From contig CM062219.1 in assembly GCA_031216445.1 (NCBI GenBank), forward strand, positions 7,206,501-7,270,500: a stretch of 64,000 nucleotides of DNA. Direction: 5' to 3'. Every line of letters starts with the position of its first letter. Position 1 is the stretch's first letter. The notes beneath the pieces are model-generated. The model did no database searches. It was not told the DNA's origin and saw only the letters and a program-made list of their open reading frames with translations. Origin of the DNA: Lateolabrax maculatus. Its lineage: Eukaryota; Chordata; Actinopteri; Acropomatiformes; Lateolabracidae. Shown here in pieces: positions 36,701 to 51,700 of the stretch. Made by a program: the position numbers and the translations under genes.

Positions 36701-39700
36701 AACCTGTCGCCGGTTGGGTTGCATTGTGGGTAATGTAGGTATCGGGGTTTTACAAGGAAGAAGAATGCTTGATAAATACAGTATGATATTTCTGCTTCTG
36801 CAGCATCAATTTTAATACATAAAATACAAAAACTGTTCATTGTGAGTTTGACAATGTTATGTTATGAGTGCAATGCTAACTTGGTGAAGTACTCTTTTCA
36901 GGCTCTGAACTTTTGTGCTGCTTCCTTATATGTTGTGTACAGTTTTTGGTAATGTAAGAACTGAAATGTGTTCTAATTTTTCTTTGGTTATAAATCGCAC
37001 CAGATAACAGCAGCTCCTTAATCCAAAGTATATGAAACTATGGCGTGTAGAAAATGTAATGGATTAAAAATGAAAATGAATGAAGGAGGATTGTCAAGCT
37101 CCGAGAAACATCATTCCCTCCCTGTCAATACAGCACTACAGACCAAAGCCCCTCTATAAAAAGAACATTACTGCATACAAAATGAAACACTTTGTCTGAA
37201 ATAATAGCTCTATGATACACGGCACATTTGCAGATGTTGGGATGGTGGACAAATAAAAAGGAAGCTGCGGCGATGTCAACACAACAGCAGGAAAATCAGG
37301 AATGCAAGCATCATAAACTGCTCGTCTGAAATCACAGCTGCAATAAACATAAGCTATGAACTGTAACTTGTAAAACACCCATCTGCTGTCATGGTGAATG
37401 GACAGCATACGGAAAAGAAAATCTTTCAATGAGAACAGATTTGCAACTCATCTGAAAGTACCTTTGTGTCAAGTAAAACTGCCTGAGAAATCCTTCCGCC
37501 CCTTCCCTCAGTTGTGACTGAAACCTAAAAGAGTGCAAAGTCTAATAATAACACAGGCATCGTAATGAAACCGTCCAAACCAGACGGAAACGTGTTAGTA
37601 TTCATTACTGTTGTGTAAAGAGACAGACCTGGGTTGGAGTTAAGATCCATGGGGTACAGAGGAAGACGTGCCCCCTTCTCAGCTGGAGGTTGAGGGAACA
37701 AAAGCCACGCTGTCGCTGCTGACCGCTGGCCCCCCCGTGCCACTTCTTCATCTGTTCTTGTTCTGTACCACAGATAGATTTATCTCCTTCTGTTCCTGCT
37801 AACACACACCGCACTACACTCACTGCCGTCCTTTCTACTCCCCCCCTCCTTCCTTTGCTCCTCGCTTTCCTCCACCTCATATAACTCTTTCACCTAAAAC
37901 TTCATTTTCTTAAGTCAAAGGCAGGTCAATGTGACACACCAATCAGCAGCACTTAGGCAATGTCTAAGTCGGTCTGCCTCTCAGGAAGCCATCCCTCTGC
38001 ATCTACTTTTGTCAAAGGAGCTGAAAGAGCAGAGGAAGCATATTTCTGAGACACACACGGAAGAATTGTAGGAGAGAGCGGCCGAATGAAACCGAGTGAG
38101 ACAGCGAGCCGAAGGCAAGATGGTGTGTCTGCCGGTCTCTTAAGGAAGTGAGAGGGGTGGGGTGGGAGCTGGTGGTGGTGGTGGTGTAGGGGGGACAGGG
38201 TGCCTCGTAAATCAAGCCGCCCTCCCAAAAGTGGGGACCTGTAAATCTGGCGAACGAAGAGCGGGCACTCGGCCAAATGACTCATCCACAGCGCTCTATA
38301 AATACAGCCGTGCAGGGTCAGCGAGGCTGCTGCTACTGGTGGCCAAGAAACCCTGAGACACTGGGGTTTCTCCCTGTTGGAGGAAGGTCTTTAATAGCCT
38401 CCTTATCATTTTTCAATCTCACCCAGACTCAAAGGCGAACCACACATCATTGGCTTCCATTACATGGCAGAGAGCATGAACTTGGGCTCGGAGGGTGATA
38501 AAACTTAATACAGACACTACCTGTTGGACTTATCTCAGAGGAAAAAAATGGGTTGTAGGAGGATGTCTAAACATTTATCCAGGCAGAAATAAGTTTACAT
38601 ACCATTGGTCTGAACATTCAAGTCAAGTGTCCCCATCAGGCAAACATACTGTAGTAGGGGGAGAAACTTCACTGGAGGCCTAAATGTGCCCTCGCTGAGA
38701 CCTGGCCAACCCGATACATGTGGGAGCAGGGGTTGTGGACGGGGGTTAGAGCTATGTGTCATGTCAAATACTGATCCCCTCAATAGGTTGTTATGTAAGC
38801 ATCTGAGCTTCCTGTCCTGTCTCTCTCTTTGGCCTGAGACTTGGCCTGAGTGCATTTCCTCTCACGGCCGCAGACTCTCACACACGGGAATAATAAGGCA
38901 CGGACACAAGAAAGGAAGAAGACGGCCTGGAATTCTCTTAGAGCACGAATGAGAGTGAGGCAGATATTTCAAACAACATTGACCACATACAAAAGGAATG
39001 CAGCTTATTGTTTGGATACGCTGAATCCCCCAGTCTCCTGCTTTTTGTCACATACCTTTTTGTATCACCAGTTCGACATTTTGAAACACCCAACAGCTCA
39101 ATAAGTCTGTGTCTGGTTGAGACGTGAAGAATGTATGCCTGGGTCAAATAAATGTGTGTAGTATATCAAGGTTGTGTTTTGTTCAACTGCATTTCATTCC
39201 CAATATTTTATGTACCATTTGTTGTCCTTCACAGCTCAGATAGAAAAACCATTTACCATCGCAAGCCGCTAGTTTATCATCTGCTCCATCTATGACAGCT
39301 TTGTTTGGAGCTAATGGAGGATGCATCATTAAGAGAAACACCTCTCCTGTACAATATAAAGAGTATAGCAGGCTACATTGCACGTCCACTCATCCTACGC
39401 ATTAGCCTCTTGTGTTGTTATTGCAGCTGCCTTTTCCCATTTAGTGGTTGATCAATCATGGCTTTATGAAAGCTGGGCTTCATCATTCACTGTGCAGTTT
39501 GAGCCATTATGTTGAGCTCCCACAGGCTTTGGTCCCATCATTAAAATACATAAACTGCACATTGCGTTGTTACAGAGAAACATGAGAGGACTGTGACCAC
39601 TGATCAGACTGATGTGGAAGACACTGACAACATATAAAACCATCAATCATTATCATGGGCTGTTATAGTCATTACCTCCCACTTACAAAACAGTTTTGTT

Positions 39701-42700
39701 GACTGTTAAATCCCATGCATTCAATGAGAGTAATTTTTTGTTTTTCCCTCGTTATTTTTCTAATCTGTCTTTTTGATTTAAATGATATTTTGGGAAATTG
39801 TTAGAGTTAGACGAGGATATAGATGCTACCGTCAAATTTGTTGGTTAAATATGAAGCTACAGCCAGCAGCTGATACGACCTGCAAGGGGAGGATCACCTC
39901 ACCGATGGAAAGTGTCAGTAGGCTATTTTCCGGTAGCCTGGCAAGCTTGTCAGCTGCAGTGACTTTCTGGGGTCTCCGCCGGTCGCCCGGTAACCTCACA
40001 GTGACAATAAGGACTCCAGGAAGTCGCTGTTGCCGTTCAGGAAATAGTCCCGCACATGACGCCCCTGTAAAGCGACACCAGTCTCTATGCTAAGCTCAGA
40101 TAACCGGCTGCAGGCTGTAGTTTCAAGAAAGCACATACTGTAAGCATGTCTCCCAAAACTATTCTTTTGATTCATATGAACACACAAAATAAGTTAATCT
40201 CTTGGGCATAACCTTCCAAAACTGTTGCTGCTTCCCTCAGGGCTTTCCTCCGGTGGATTTGACAGTCCATCCATTTTTTTAACAACCATTGCACAAAGAT
40301 AATCGATTACACTTAATATGCTCCATTGCACATTAGAAATAAACTTTTGATAGCCGTGATAGGACAATCATTTCTACAAACAGCACATTTCACCCTACTG
40401 CCACTGAACTAAACACTCTCCAGAGCTTCTGCCTTAATGACCAGTCTCTGAAAATCCCACACAGAAGGGAGGCATCCTTGTCAGAGAGTCCAGTGCCCCC
40501 TCAAACCTGATCATTATAAGAATCTCTGAGTATACAATGACTGAACAGCTTGCTGCTGCAGCTCTGGCAGACTCCCACAGCACCTCCTGCAAGATACCTT
40601 GGGAAACCTGGTCAGTGACCTTTTCCTAATCCACAAAGCCATATGTAGTCAGGTTTAACAAACTCCAAACCTTTCAACGATCTGTGAGAGGGTAAAAAGA
40701 TTTTGCCTCTGCTTTGGAAACCAACAGGAGTCTGCATTGTTACTTTTAAATCCCTTTGACTGATCACAATACTGATTTTTGTCACAGGCTTTCATAGGAG
40801 TTTGAATTGTCTGCATTCTGTTTGAGCACAAAATGTTCTGCTTTGTTCCTAAATTCCATGTGACACTGAAGAGTCTTTTCAATCTTGGCACTCCAACATT
40901 ATCCAGACAGATTTCATCCACTCCATTTTCCTCCTTTTTCTCTTGAATAAAGGATGTATTTCCCCAGTCAGTGTCAGCATTTCCCTCACTCTGCACAGAC
41001 AAACGTGCAAACGTTCATGGTTTTCCAGAACTCGATAAGCAACATCTAAAAATCACCCACCATTGCCTCTATCACCTTCTCTCAACTAGGAAACTAGCAG
41101 CCTTGCTGGCTTGCAAATAACTTTCAGAGTAAGGAGCACAAACTGGGTCCAGAGGGTTTCCTATTTTAGACTGATAGCACTGGTCTCCACTCGCATGAAC
41201 CAGTAGGCATATATCCAATCACTGTCAAGACATTTCACTAAAAAACAAAAATGACAACCTTGAGGTGGTGCTAAATGAAAACTCAATCAATGTCAGTATA
41301 AAATTTCATAGCAATCCGTACAATAGCTTTTGAGATATTTCAGTCGGAAAACGGTGGACACCAACCGACAGACTGACATTGCAATCCCTAGAGCCACGCT
41401 GCTAACACAGCTAAAAAATAATTATTCCTTTAAATATCTCTGTGAAAAGAGAGACACAGTGTAAGTTTACGGTAATGTCAACACAATCTCCAATTTCAAA
41501 AGGTCTCTCTCACATTGGGCTATAAATGCTTCATCATTTCAGAGCTTCCTCTCCTGAGATCCTCCCTGGGGAAAATGTCACTAATGAAGCCAGTGGGTGG
41601 CTCGCTGTGCTCAACACTGAATGTTGCATTAGAGGAGCAAACATTTCAGTTATTGGATTGTGGGTTTATGAAAGGACATAAACTGGCTGATATCATGACC
41701 TAATCCAATATGAAAAACTTCTGTTTTGCCTCAGGGTGGAAGAGAAAGTGCCCTTTATAGTTACTTAAAGTAAAAACAACAATCAGCAGCCTACATGTAT
41801 TATAGCAAACATAACTTCACACACACACTCTCTCTGGTGGTATTGAATCTCACCCAACTATTTTCTCACTTCATGCTGCCCCAACACTGATATCCGCTGT
41901 ATGTGTCTGTCTGAGATGGCCCTCTGCCCCTTTGTAATGATGAGTGTTTGGGGTCATAAATTCAGATACCAAGAGAACGACAACAAGGGGTGAGAATCTC
42001 AGAAGCCCCAAATGAGAAATGTCAACAGCAGCAGATTGCCAGACCACAACTCCTACAGGAGACCATATGCCGCTGTGTCACTGACAGCCGGTTATTGACT
42101 TTATACGCACACTGGGAAAACATGGATGTGCGTAAACATGTCTAAACACAAACACACCCACACATACACAAACATACACTGAGGAAGAGAGAGGGGAAAG
42201 AGAAGTTCAGTTTCTGACCTTTTGGAAAATGTCATATCACAAAGCGAGTTCTTGAGAGAAAAAAAGACACTGACAACATCCCGTCAGACAGACTGGTGGG
42301 AGACGAACAAATGATAGATAGTCAACACTTTTATATGCAAAACAGAATCTTTGTCTCATGCGTCTCTGGGCTTCATAATTTAAGCACAGTAATATCCATA
42401 ACATCAGTTGCATTGCTTTCTCTCTTAATACATGCCTTGATACTGTTGCTCTGTTCCTCCTAGATTTATGATGCACTAGAAGCTGTGTGGGCACTATACA
42501 TTCAACTGCTAATTAAATCAATATATCTAAACATGGAGTTGGAACAGTGAGCTGCTTGTTTATATACTGTGTGTCAGATTAATTTGATCAGATTTGTGTA
42601 TGTATTAACATATGTTCTAGCTATGACAGAGAAGTGTTGGAGGAGGTATTTGTGTATGTGTTTTGGCTGGATAAGTAATTTTATTACCTGGAGGTTTTTA

Positions 42701-45700
42701 ATCTATATTAGCTGGGTGGGGCTTTCTCCCTGGGCTCCTTGGAGTTCAATAGATGTGTCTGTGAAACATTTGTATATTGTTAATGATTGATATATTTTAC
42801 TTTTGTGTAATAGTGCCTTGTGTTTCTTGTTTATCTTGTCTTTTATGTCGTATGTAAAACACTTTGAATTGTCTTGTTGTTAAAAGGTGCTATACAAATA
42901 AATGTGCCTAGATCATGTTTAAGACCAGTGACTGTGACATGCCTGCACACTGAGTAAGATATGGTCCAAAATGTGTGTTCTTTTTACTCCTCTGCATTTT
43001 AAATGAATGAATGAATATATGCAATGAAAAGGCAGTCCAAGATTTGAAACACCACCTTGAAAGAGAACTTCAAATGAAGCTGTGGGCCTGTTGTGGGACA
43101 CTCCATAAACACCATTAATGTGTGCATAGAAAAGCTCCAGCCAACATGAGATGATGGATTATAGGAGTTCAGCCAGCTCTGATATAAACATGATTATAGT
43201 ATAGTTACAGCTGCACCAGTGGTCATTGAACCTTTGTATGTGCGCACACATATACACACATATGGCCAAATGCCAGCACTAGAAGTTATCCATGACTGAC
43301 ATGAGCGGGATCCTTAAATAAATAAATACATGTGACATGGGCAACTATTTGAAGACCACCTGCATACATCCCGACACTGAAATGTCAGCACCACAGATTA
43401 ATATGCTATCTCAATTACTCTACTGGGGCTTCTTTAACCATAAAGACTGATGCCTAGAGGGTAATATTCTCAGCATGCATAATATTTATTGCCATCCAGG
43501 AACAAGTGGAATACTTGTTTGGGTTATTAAAGACCCTCCTGCTAGATTGGGCTTTTTTTTTAATTCATCCATCCATCCATCATCAGCTTTAGGTGCTTAT
43601 AGTCTACATGCTGGCTTATAAGTAACCTCTGTCTTCCTCATAATGAACAGTAGAGTGGTCTGTGGTCTTAAAATTGCATGTCTGTCTTCACCCTTCAATA
43701 GAAACCATTCAGTCATTACTGTTTAATAAGAAGTTTGACTATATAGGTTTAGGTAAGATAAGCATGTTATCCTGATAAAGCACATTCCTAGACAGATCAT
43801 ACAATGACAGTTTGTATTTAGTCGTCTCATTAACCAGAATAATAACGATAATTTGGGTCTCTAAGCATTTTCAGATATCCTTTCTCCACATGTCCGAGTC
43901 TGATTTCCTCTACCTTTACTGCCTACTATACTCATATTTACATTGTTATTATCATAACTCAAGCACACAAGTCCCATTGTGTAAATGAGACATTCACCTC
44001 AGGGACATATGACACTCATAAGTCATTGAAGAGGTCACCAAGGTGGCTATCTATGGCTATCCATCAGGCCAGCATGTCTAAACAAGCAGTCACAGGATCA
44101 GGATGGTGCATTAGTCATAGGTCCACTAAATCAAAAAAATGAAATAATTAATAAATAATTTACATATGAAACCCATTAAATGTTATCACTGATGAGATGT
44201 GTGGCTCATTGAAAAGTAATAATCAAACTGTAAAGAACTGCAATCAATCAAATGTATGAAGCAAAGTAATTCCTCATGATACAATCTTAACCCAAGCTCC
44301 ACTAAGTAGTTTTTTTCCAGAGCTCTCAACTGTATCACACAGTCTTCATCAGCGAATAGAGTCATTGCAAGTTAATGTTAACAAATACTGAATAATAAAA
44401 CTATATTGTGAATTAACTGGAACAATTTTGCCACTACAATAACAATACCAACAGTGTATACAATCCATTCAAATTAAGTCATAATACAGTATTGCTAAAA
44501 CTAGAGTAAATGTTAGTTTGAATGAATGCTTAGGCAAATTCTGCGCTTTTCAATCATGTCACCACAACTAATTTAAAACCCTCACATGAGGCAGCTCTCC
44601 TATTCACTACTGTAAATGGACAGTACATCATATCTCATATCTCATATAACTCTATAAATTCATTCACGAATTCATTAAGACTAAATTATACCACATTAGT
44701 GCATTGCTCCCATTTGTGTTTATTTTATTCTTTTTAGTTTCCTATTGAGCTTGATTTCACTTATTTGCAAAAGGTTATCATATTCAGGACTAGATTTGAA
44801 GATTTTCCCCAGTACTGTAATGACTTTGAAAACCACATGAGGGCACTATGACCTTGACTTAGAAAAGCTCTGAGGCTTTATTTCATCCTAACTTCACTGC
44901 AGCGTCATGACAACTCACACTTAAAATGAGGAAATGCCTAGACACTTTACATTTTACACACTTTAATTATACAATAAACTGAAGCAAAACATAATATTTG
45001 ATACTGGTAGAAGAAGAAATTCTTCAGGTGTGTATTACAGACTCGGGCTTTACCCTGTAAACAGCATTTTGCTTGAGGCTGCCCACCTGCACATGGCAAC
45101 ATGATCCCAAGGTCCTCTCATGAATGAAGGGATGGTGGCCTCTGGGGATGAGCAGGGTAATAGTCCCATAATTCAGCACCATAATGCTGTGGCCTGACAA
45201 GCTACTCTAACCAGGCTACCAAGACAAACTGAGAGAAACAGAGGAAAACAGAGAGAGTAAAAGACTGAGCCCGGAGCAAAGAGAGAGAGAGAGTGACATA
45301 CTGAACTCATACTGGAGCCAAAGCCTTGTGTTTATTAGAGCTTGGGGATAGAGTAGCACACCGTTTCTCCATCAAAAACACAGCGGGGAGTGTTTCCTGT
45401 GTTGATTCTTGTTTTATAGGAATGGGATGATTAATCACAGTTGGACCACGGAGAGTGACATTTAGCTGCAGGTATTCATGCAACTTTGACGGGTAAAAAA
45501 TGAAGTCCGTGCCATTTTATTTAAATTCATAATTTGCAAAAGGCGAGCACTGCTTGCTCACTGTATAACAGTTTCAAAACCCAGACCCCCGGTGCTCAGA
45601 GCTATGTTACCACACAGCTGTATTCAGATCATACCTGACATTCTTTGGAGGATTCAACAACATCAGATAAAACTGCACGCTAATCCTGAGCGGCAGGATG

Positions 45701-48700
45701 TTCTGATATATATTCCAGATATATGGGCTGAGAGAAATCCAGTTTTTAGTCAGTGCTACCTGTGTATTAGAGATACTCTTAAGAAGCTACGTTTTCTGTG
45801 ATCCCTTAGAAGTACCAGAATTTAAAATAGTTTGTAGTTGCATTCAAATACGGCTACACAGAAAATGTCATAATGTAATCCTCAAGCATAGCAGAAAAAT
45901 GTTCTGCACAGATCTTAAAAATAAAGGTTTGATGCCAGAAACAGAAATTTAGACTCCTGCATTCATTCATTTTTGTTGTTATTCATTTTCCCTTTAGCTC
46001 AGGCCCATATGTGCTTGAACATGTTGTAACGTGTCAGTGTGATGGAAGAAAAGCAAAAGCCCCATTGTGTCTGTACCTGTGTGTCTCCGTCAGACAGTTA
46101 AAAATAAAGACATAACCATGAGTCTAGTCTAAATATTGTTAGCCATATGGCAAATCTGCTTCATAAGCCCCCTGTCTTCCCCAGTGACTCTTTCTGCAGA
46201 TTGAACACACATCATCCAGATGTGGATGTGCACAGTAAAGGAGACAAAGACAAGAGAGATGAGAACAACAAGCGAGAGGAACAGAAAAAGCATCAGAGCG
46301 GGCACAGCACAGGTGAAAAAAGGTTGCAGAGATGTTTTTGGAACTATTTTGGTATTTTTTTCCGGTTCTTCAAGGCACAGAGTAATATAGCAAAACTTTC
46401 CAGAGAAGCTAAAAATACAGAGTTGTGTGTTAATCTGAGTGCAGTCTCCCTCCCCGTGCAGATGTCCTGATGCTGCTCGTTCACCAGCACCCTTGCAGGA
46501 CAACGGACATCTCTGTACAACTCTAACTTCCACCCAGTGCCCCCCCCCCCCCCCCCCCATCACTTCCCGTCTGTCTGTCTGCCAGAGACTGTCCATGCGT
46601 TGTATTCAAACTGCAGGGCCCCATTTAGACCAGTGGAATATATGTGTTGTGTTTTCCTTTCATTGCTCTCTCTGCTTCTCTTAGGCCTCTTTATTTGCTG
46701 TCTCATAACAAGCCATGTTCTTGTTTTCCATCAGTATGAGGGCAGAATGGAGAAAACAGTTCAGCAGGATTAATGGCACTTGCTTACTGCTGAAACTCTC
46801 TTCAAGTCTGTTGAGTCCTGATGTGTTTTAACAGCCCACGATGACCTTGCAGTGAACATGCGGGTAGTCATAGTTTAATCCACATGTTTTGGTCTGCATG
46901 AGTAATTTTTACGGCATCTGAGACACAGCCATAACAAGCCTAGCCTTTGATAGTTTGAAGAAGAAAGTTTACTACGGACATGGCAGCCAGTGGAGTGAAG
47001 TGTGAGTTTGTGTGTGTAAACCAGAGAAATCACATGTGTGAATAATCCTTGTGTATTGGAACTACACAATAGTACTTAGAACAGTACTTTGCTTTCTTGC
47101 AGGCAATAAGATCAATACGACTCTGGTATCTCTGATATGAGACGTACGTATAAGAGCTTTTTATTCAAAAAAGAAAGAAAAACAACACATGTCAACTGGA
47201 TAAGAGCAAACCAATGAAAATGTAACACAATGAAAGCCTCATCTGTCACCTTGGTTTCACAAAACAGAGATCTGAAGGTGAAGTCATTAATAATTTTGGG
47301 CACCCTACCGGTAACCGCTGCTGAATTTTGAATTTGAACACCACAAACATGTTAGGAAACAAGCTAGAAGGAAAATATTTGTCCTTATTTATACCTTAAT
47401 TGGTAACTAATATGTCATCATACCTCTCATATTCCTAATCTATTAGGGACAAAAAAGGATAAACTGCCTGTGCTGTTAATTATTGTTTACACTGTAACTG
47501 GACTGTGTTAGCACATGCCACAAAAGACGGGCCACAAAATTTTCACAAAAACCACAAAGTTTTCACAAAAACCTCCACATCCAACATGGAGAACCAAGAT
47601 ACTGCAACAGATGACGTCCTTTAAGGTGAGTGAGGTGGAACATGGCAGCTGGGAACAGCACCTGGTAAATTGTGGATATTATCTTATGACTGCTATTGCA
47701 GGTAGAGGAAACTGAGTCACTGGATTTCAAACATCCTCTTCCCTCTTTCAGAAGTTCTTCAGAAACTAATACAGTCTGGTCCCGCAGGGGGAAAAAATAG
47801 ATGAAAACTGTTTGAAGTGGTAGAGACTGAAAAAACACCAAGTCTGAAGAGAAATTGAAAATCTGTCAATACACCACATACCATACACCACAAACTGTTA
47901 TATGTAACAATATGTTTTGAGAGAAAGGTTGTATATGTAACATATACATTTCGCAATTCACAGTGTGCAAAACCAATGACATATACTGTAGCACCTGGAC
48001 AAGGCGGAACTAAAACTGTAATGTGTGGGATCACATGCCACTCCCAGTTTCACTTCTCTGACAGATAAACCTCTGTTCTTTACTTATTTATTGGACTTGT
48101 GGGTGTTTAGCTGAAGTGCACTTTAGAAATAAAAAAAGCAAAAAGGAAGCAAAAATATAAAGTTTTGTTTCTGAAACTTCCTTTTTGTTTCTGCTACCAG
48201 ATAAATAAGTTTGGATGTTTATTAGATCCATATGGATGATGCAAGTCATACATACACCTCATATCTAATGCTTTTAGATACTGAGTACTGCTTTGCGGTA
48301 TACTGAGAAAACAGTTATTGTCCCACCACATGTGGGCTGATACATCAAAATGTATTCTACCATGGCACAGGCACACAAGCATATGAAAAATAGTGCGTAA
48401 ATTAAACTGTTGTATTGTTTCTCCTATAACACAACCACCTCCAAACATGAGAACTATTAATCACAAGCGGATAAGTTGACTTTGCTTCACTTCAATGTGA
48501 ACATTTAATTGCTGTTGCAAAAAAAGTAGTAAGTGAAAGTGCATGAAATGATCTCCTCAGGGAACTGTTAATCTTTTATCTGATGTGGAAACTATTATAC
48601 AACCAGCAAGGTCATTAGCATCCAAAAACAAAAACACCATCAAGAGTCTTTTCCAGTGAACCTGTGACATACCTGGACTTTTCATCTGTCAGTTCTGGCC

Positions 48701-51700
48701 AACTGGGCAGCCTTTAATTGACCTTTCAATGACAAATGTTAGGATAAACTTGCACCATTATCTGCCAGGTCACATCGTTCTTGAGTTTGTGTGCATCCAA
48801 TGGGAGCCATAAATCATGTAAGAAAATGTCTTGAAACTTATATTTTGGTTTCCTCTGAGAGAGACTGTGGTGGAAACACACCAGGGAAAAGATAAAGATA
48901 AATAAAATACAAGTAGTTTTTGCACACATCCGGTGTTTTTTTTTACAGGGTTTACTGTAGATGGATCAGCTGGTGCTGTTGATGCACTCTGCTACTGTAT
49001 CTTTTACCAGCTGTCTCTATTTCCCCAGTGTGCATGTGTGTTTTAAATATCTATTCCATAGACTCACATTCCTGGCATTGCTCCGCCTGGGAAAATACCC
49101 CACTATTCCTTTGTGTTGTATTCGACCAAATTTCCATACAGTCTTCTGGTGTCTGTGCATGTGTTCGTCTTTGAGTTTATTTGTGGGAGTATGCGTGTGT
49201 GGTCAGTGGTTTAAGTCAGCTTCTGAGCCAAGCTTCTGACCTCTGAACTAAAGGAATAGTTTGACATTTTGGGAAGCGCACTTATTCGCTCTTTAGTCGA
49301 CAGTTAGATGAGATGATCGACTCTTGTTTGTACGCTAAATATGAAGCTACAGCCAGCAAGCGATTAGTTTAGCTTGTCATAAAGACTGGATGCTCAAACT
49401 CACTAATTAACTAATGAAGTTATGTTTGCTTCATCCGTACAAAAACGTTTGTCATCACTTTGAGGTTGAACTTAATATGTAAGAACTGTCTTTGGTATTC
49501 TGAATGGCTGATATAACACATTAAGCAATATCATTTCTGTAGAAAGCTTTTTTGTAGTTTTACTTGACCCATATGTAAAAAAATGAATCTCTTATGGAAT
49601 CCATGCTGACGTGTGGAAAGTGAAGCCAGCCTCGCTGGTCTCTTTGGTCCTTTCAGTAAAGCAATATGGTGCTGCACAGCCGACAACCAGTTGCTGCCCA
49701 TAGGTGGCGATGATAAACAACAACCAGGTAAGATGGTGTCAGTTACCCCATGAGTTATGACATATCATCGCATCTAGTGTTTTATATCTATGGTCTCTTC
49801 ATTGAGCCAAAAAGTATATAATGAGAGGCAAGACGAAAGGTTCCTCTCTGTGGAATGAAAACAAAGTAAGAGAGCTTGAACGGGAAAGTCAAAGATAAAG
49901 AATGTTGTAAGATAGGGTGATCCCAATTTCACAACATGTGACTTCCCTTTCTCCTCTCTTTACAGTGACATTTTTCTGTGACATTTTCCCTTATCGGTGT
50001 CTGTTTAGAAGGGCCTCCTGAGCATATAGTGCAGGATACACAGTCCATTTTGTTTAATGATGTGCATTCAAACCTGTCCCACAACCTTTATTGTGCATCT
50101 CATCTATTTTTAAAAATATATTATGTGTTGACCTATATCCTTTATTGACATCGGACAAAACTTTGGGACTCTTCATACATGCAATCCTGGCAAACAGCAG
50201 GAAAATGAATGGTCAATATTGTGACTGCCATAGAAAGCGACATGTATAGTATGTATATAATCAGTAAATGGCAAATTCCTTCCTCAGATGATTCTCACAG
50301 TGTTTAAGACTTCACCCAAAGGTATTTGCTGCAGAAAAAAGTGATCAAAACTTGTCCTCAGTAAAGATAAAAAGTGATTAAATTGCTTTCATATTTTCCT
50401 ACCTGGAATGACCTCGAAAAGAAATTTCCCTCCATCATCGCCACTGGTTGGATGCTCTGTAACTTTGTTTCCAGGTAAGAAAATGGTTCCCTGTGGGGAA
50501 TAAAGAACAGATTGGCCAGAAGCAATATCCCAAACAGAGTATTGTGGTTAAAACATTAAGCAATGTATGCTGAACAGATACAACAAAAAACTTAAATTTC
50601 ACTGTAATATGGTGCAGATTATATATGATGATTTTTTATGATATCCAACAAAAAGATTGTTTAGTTTTTTTTAGGTTTAAGACAACACTTGATTTATATA
50701 TGCATTGAATTTTTTTAACATGCAACTGCGCATCAGATGAACAGATCCCCTTGCAACAGCAGCACTCCTGAGCTCAGCAGCACACCGACTCTCACGCAGG
50801 AAAAATATGTTTAAAACACTGACATGTTTGTCATAGGATTTTGCATTGTCATGTGCATCAGCATCCCTGCCAGCCGAGAATGAGCTGTATAGGTCCCTGA
50901 GGACGGGTTGGGATGATGGAGCTGAGCTGTTAAAAAAAATGTGGCAAAGTGGCAGCATTATAGAGGATCATCATCTCTCTGCCTCAGCTCTGTCCACAAT
51001 GATACATCATCTGTGTGACACTAAAGGCCAGAGATTTTCTGCTTTAAATAGCAGGAGCATCAGCTTTTTTTCAACCTCTCAACAACCTTACTGTCGAGAC
51101 TTACTGTCTGAGAGGCCGTGGGGAAGAACTCTTCACAGAGCATCAGGGGGGACTGCCACACCCTGACTGGACCAGTACCATTACCAATAATAACACAGTC
51201 TGCAGGTGCCTGTGAGTCTTTGGGGATCATTTTAGTGATAGCAGTGGTGGAAAGCAACTGCACTGTAGCATGTACTGTGCTGAAGTACTTTTCCTTCACT
51301 CCATTTCCTCTACATTTATTTTACGAGTTAATTCCCGAACATTTATAAAACTAAAATATGATCACCTTCTGAAATACAGTTAAAGCCAGCTGCAGCGTTA
51401 GATGTTAATACATCAGTACTAATAAGGGGGGCCATTCAGCTGCCTAATTAGCACATTAACTACTGCTACTGTACTTTTATTTAAATTAAAGTATGAATGC
51501 TGGACTTTTAATGGGATAGAGTAAAAGTATTTTTTCAATATTAGTATTGCTGCCTTTTAGAGGCATGCACAATTAATAAGCAGATAATGAATAGGCAGAG
51601 ATTTTTATGATTCATGTATAGTTTTATTGCATTTATTTGTGCTAAAATGCAAAAAAGTCACTGATTTCAACTGATCAAAAGTGAGTATTTGGTTGATTTC

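Larger units (their letters stand above)
23006..50402 (-). other. arhgap24: Large arhgap24 intron inside the PH domain (27.4 kb)
   Basis: No nested gene is supportable in either strand. It holds interspersed repeats (25425-25745, 30015-30350, 31748-31900, 32078-32335, 36655-36905, 39783-40170, 41215-41425, 42550-42905, 49250-49460), microsatellites, a CpG-rich block at 26160-26400 and several regulatory-looking motifs (29115-29128, 38278-38304). Predicted frames up to 155 codons (46129-46596) lack family features and cross simple repeats. Confidence 0.75.

Noticed and set aside
46129..46596. 155-codon minus-strand frame with a hydrophobic segment
   Set aside because: It crosses a 19-C tract read as poly-Gly, shows no family motif, and has no splice or promoter support.
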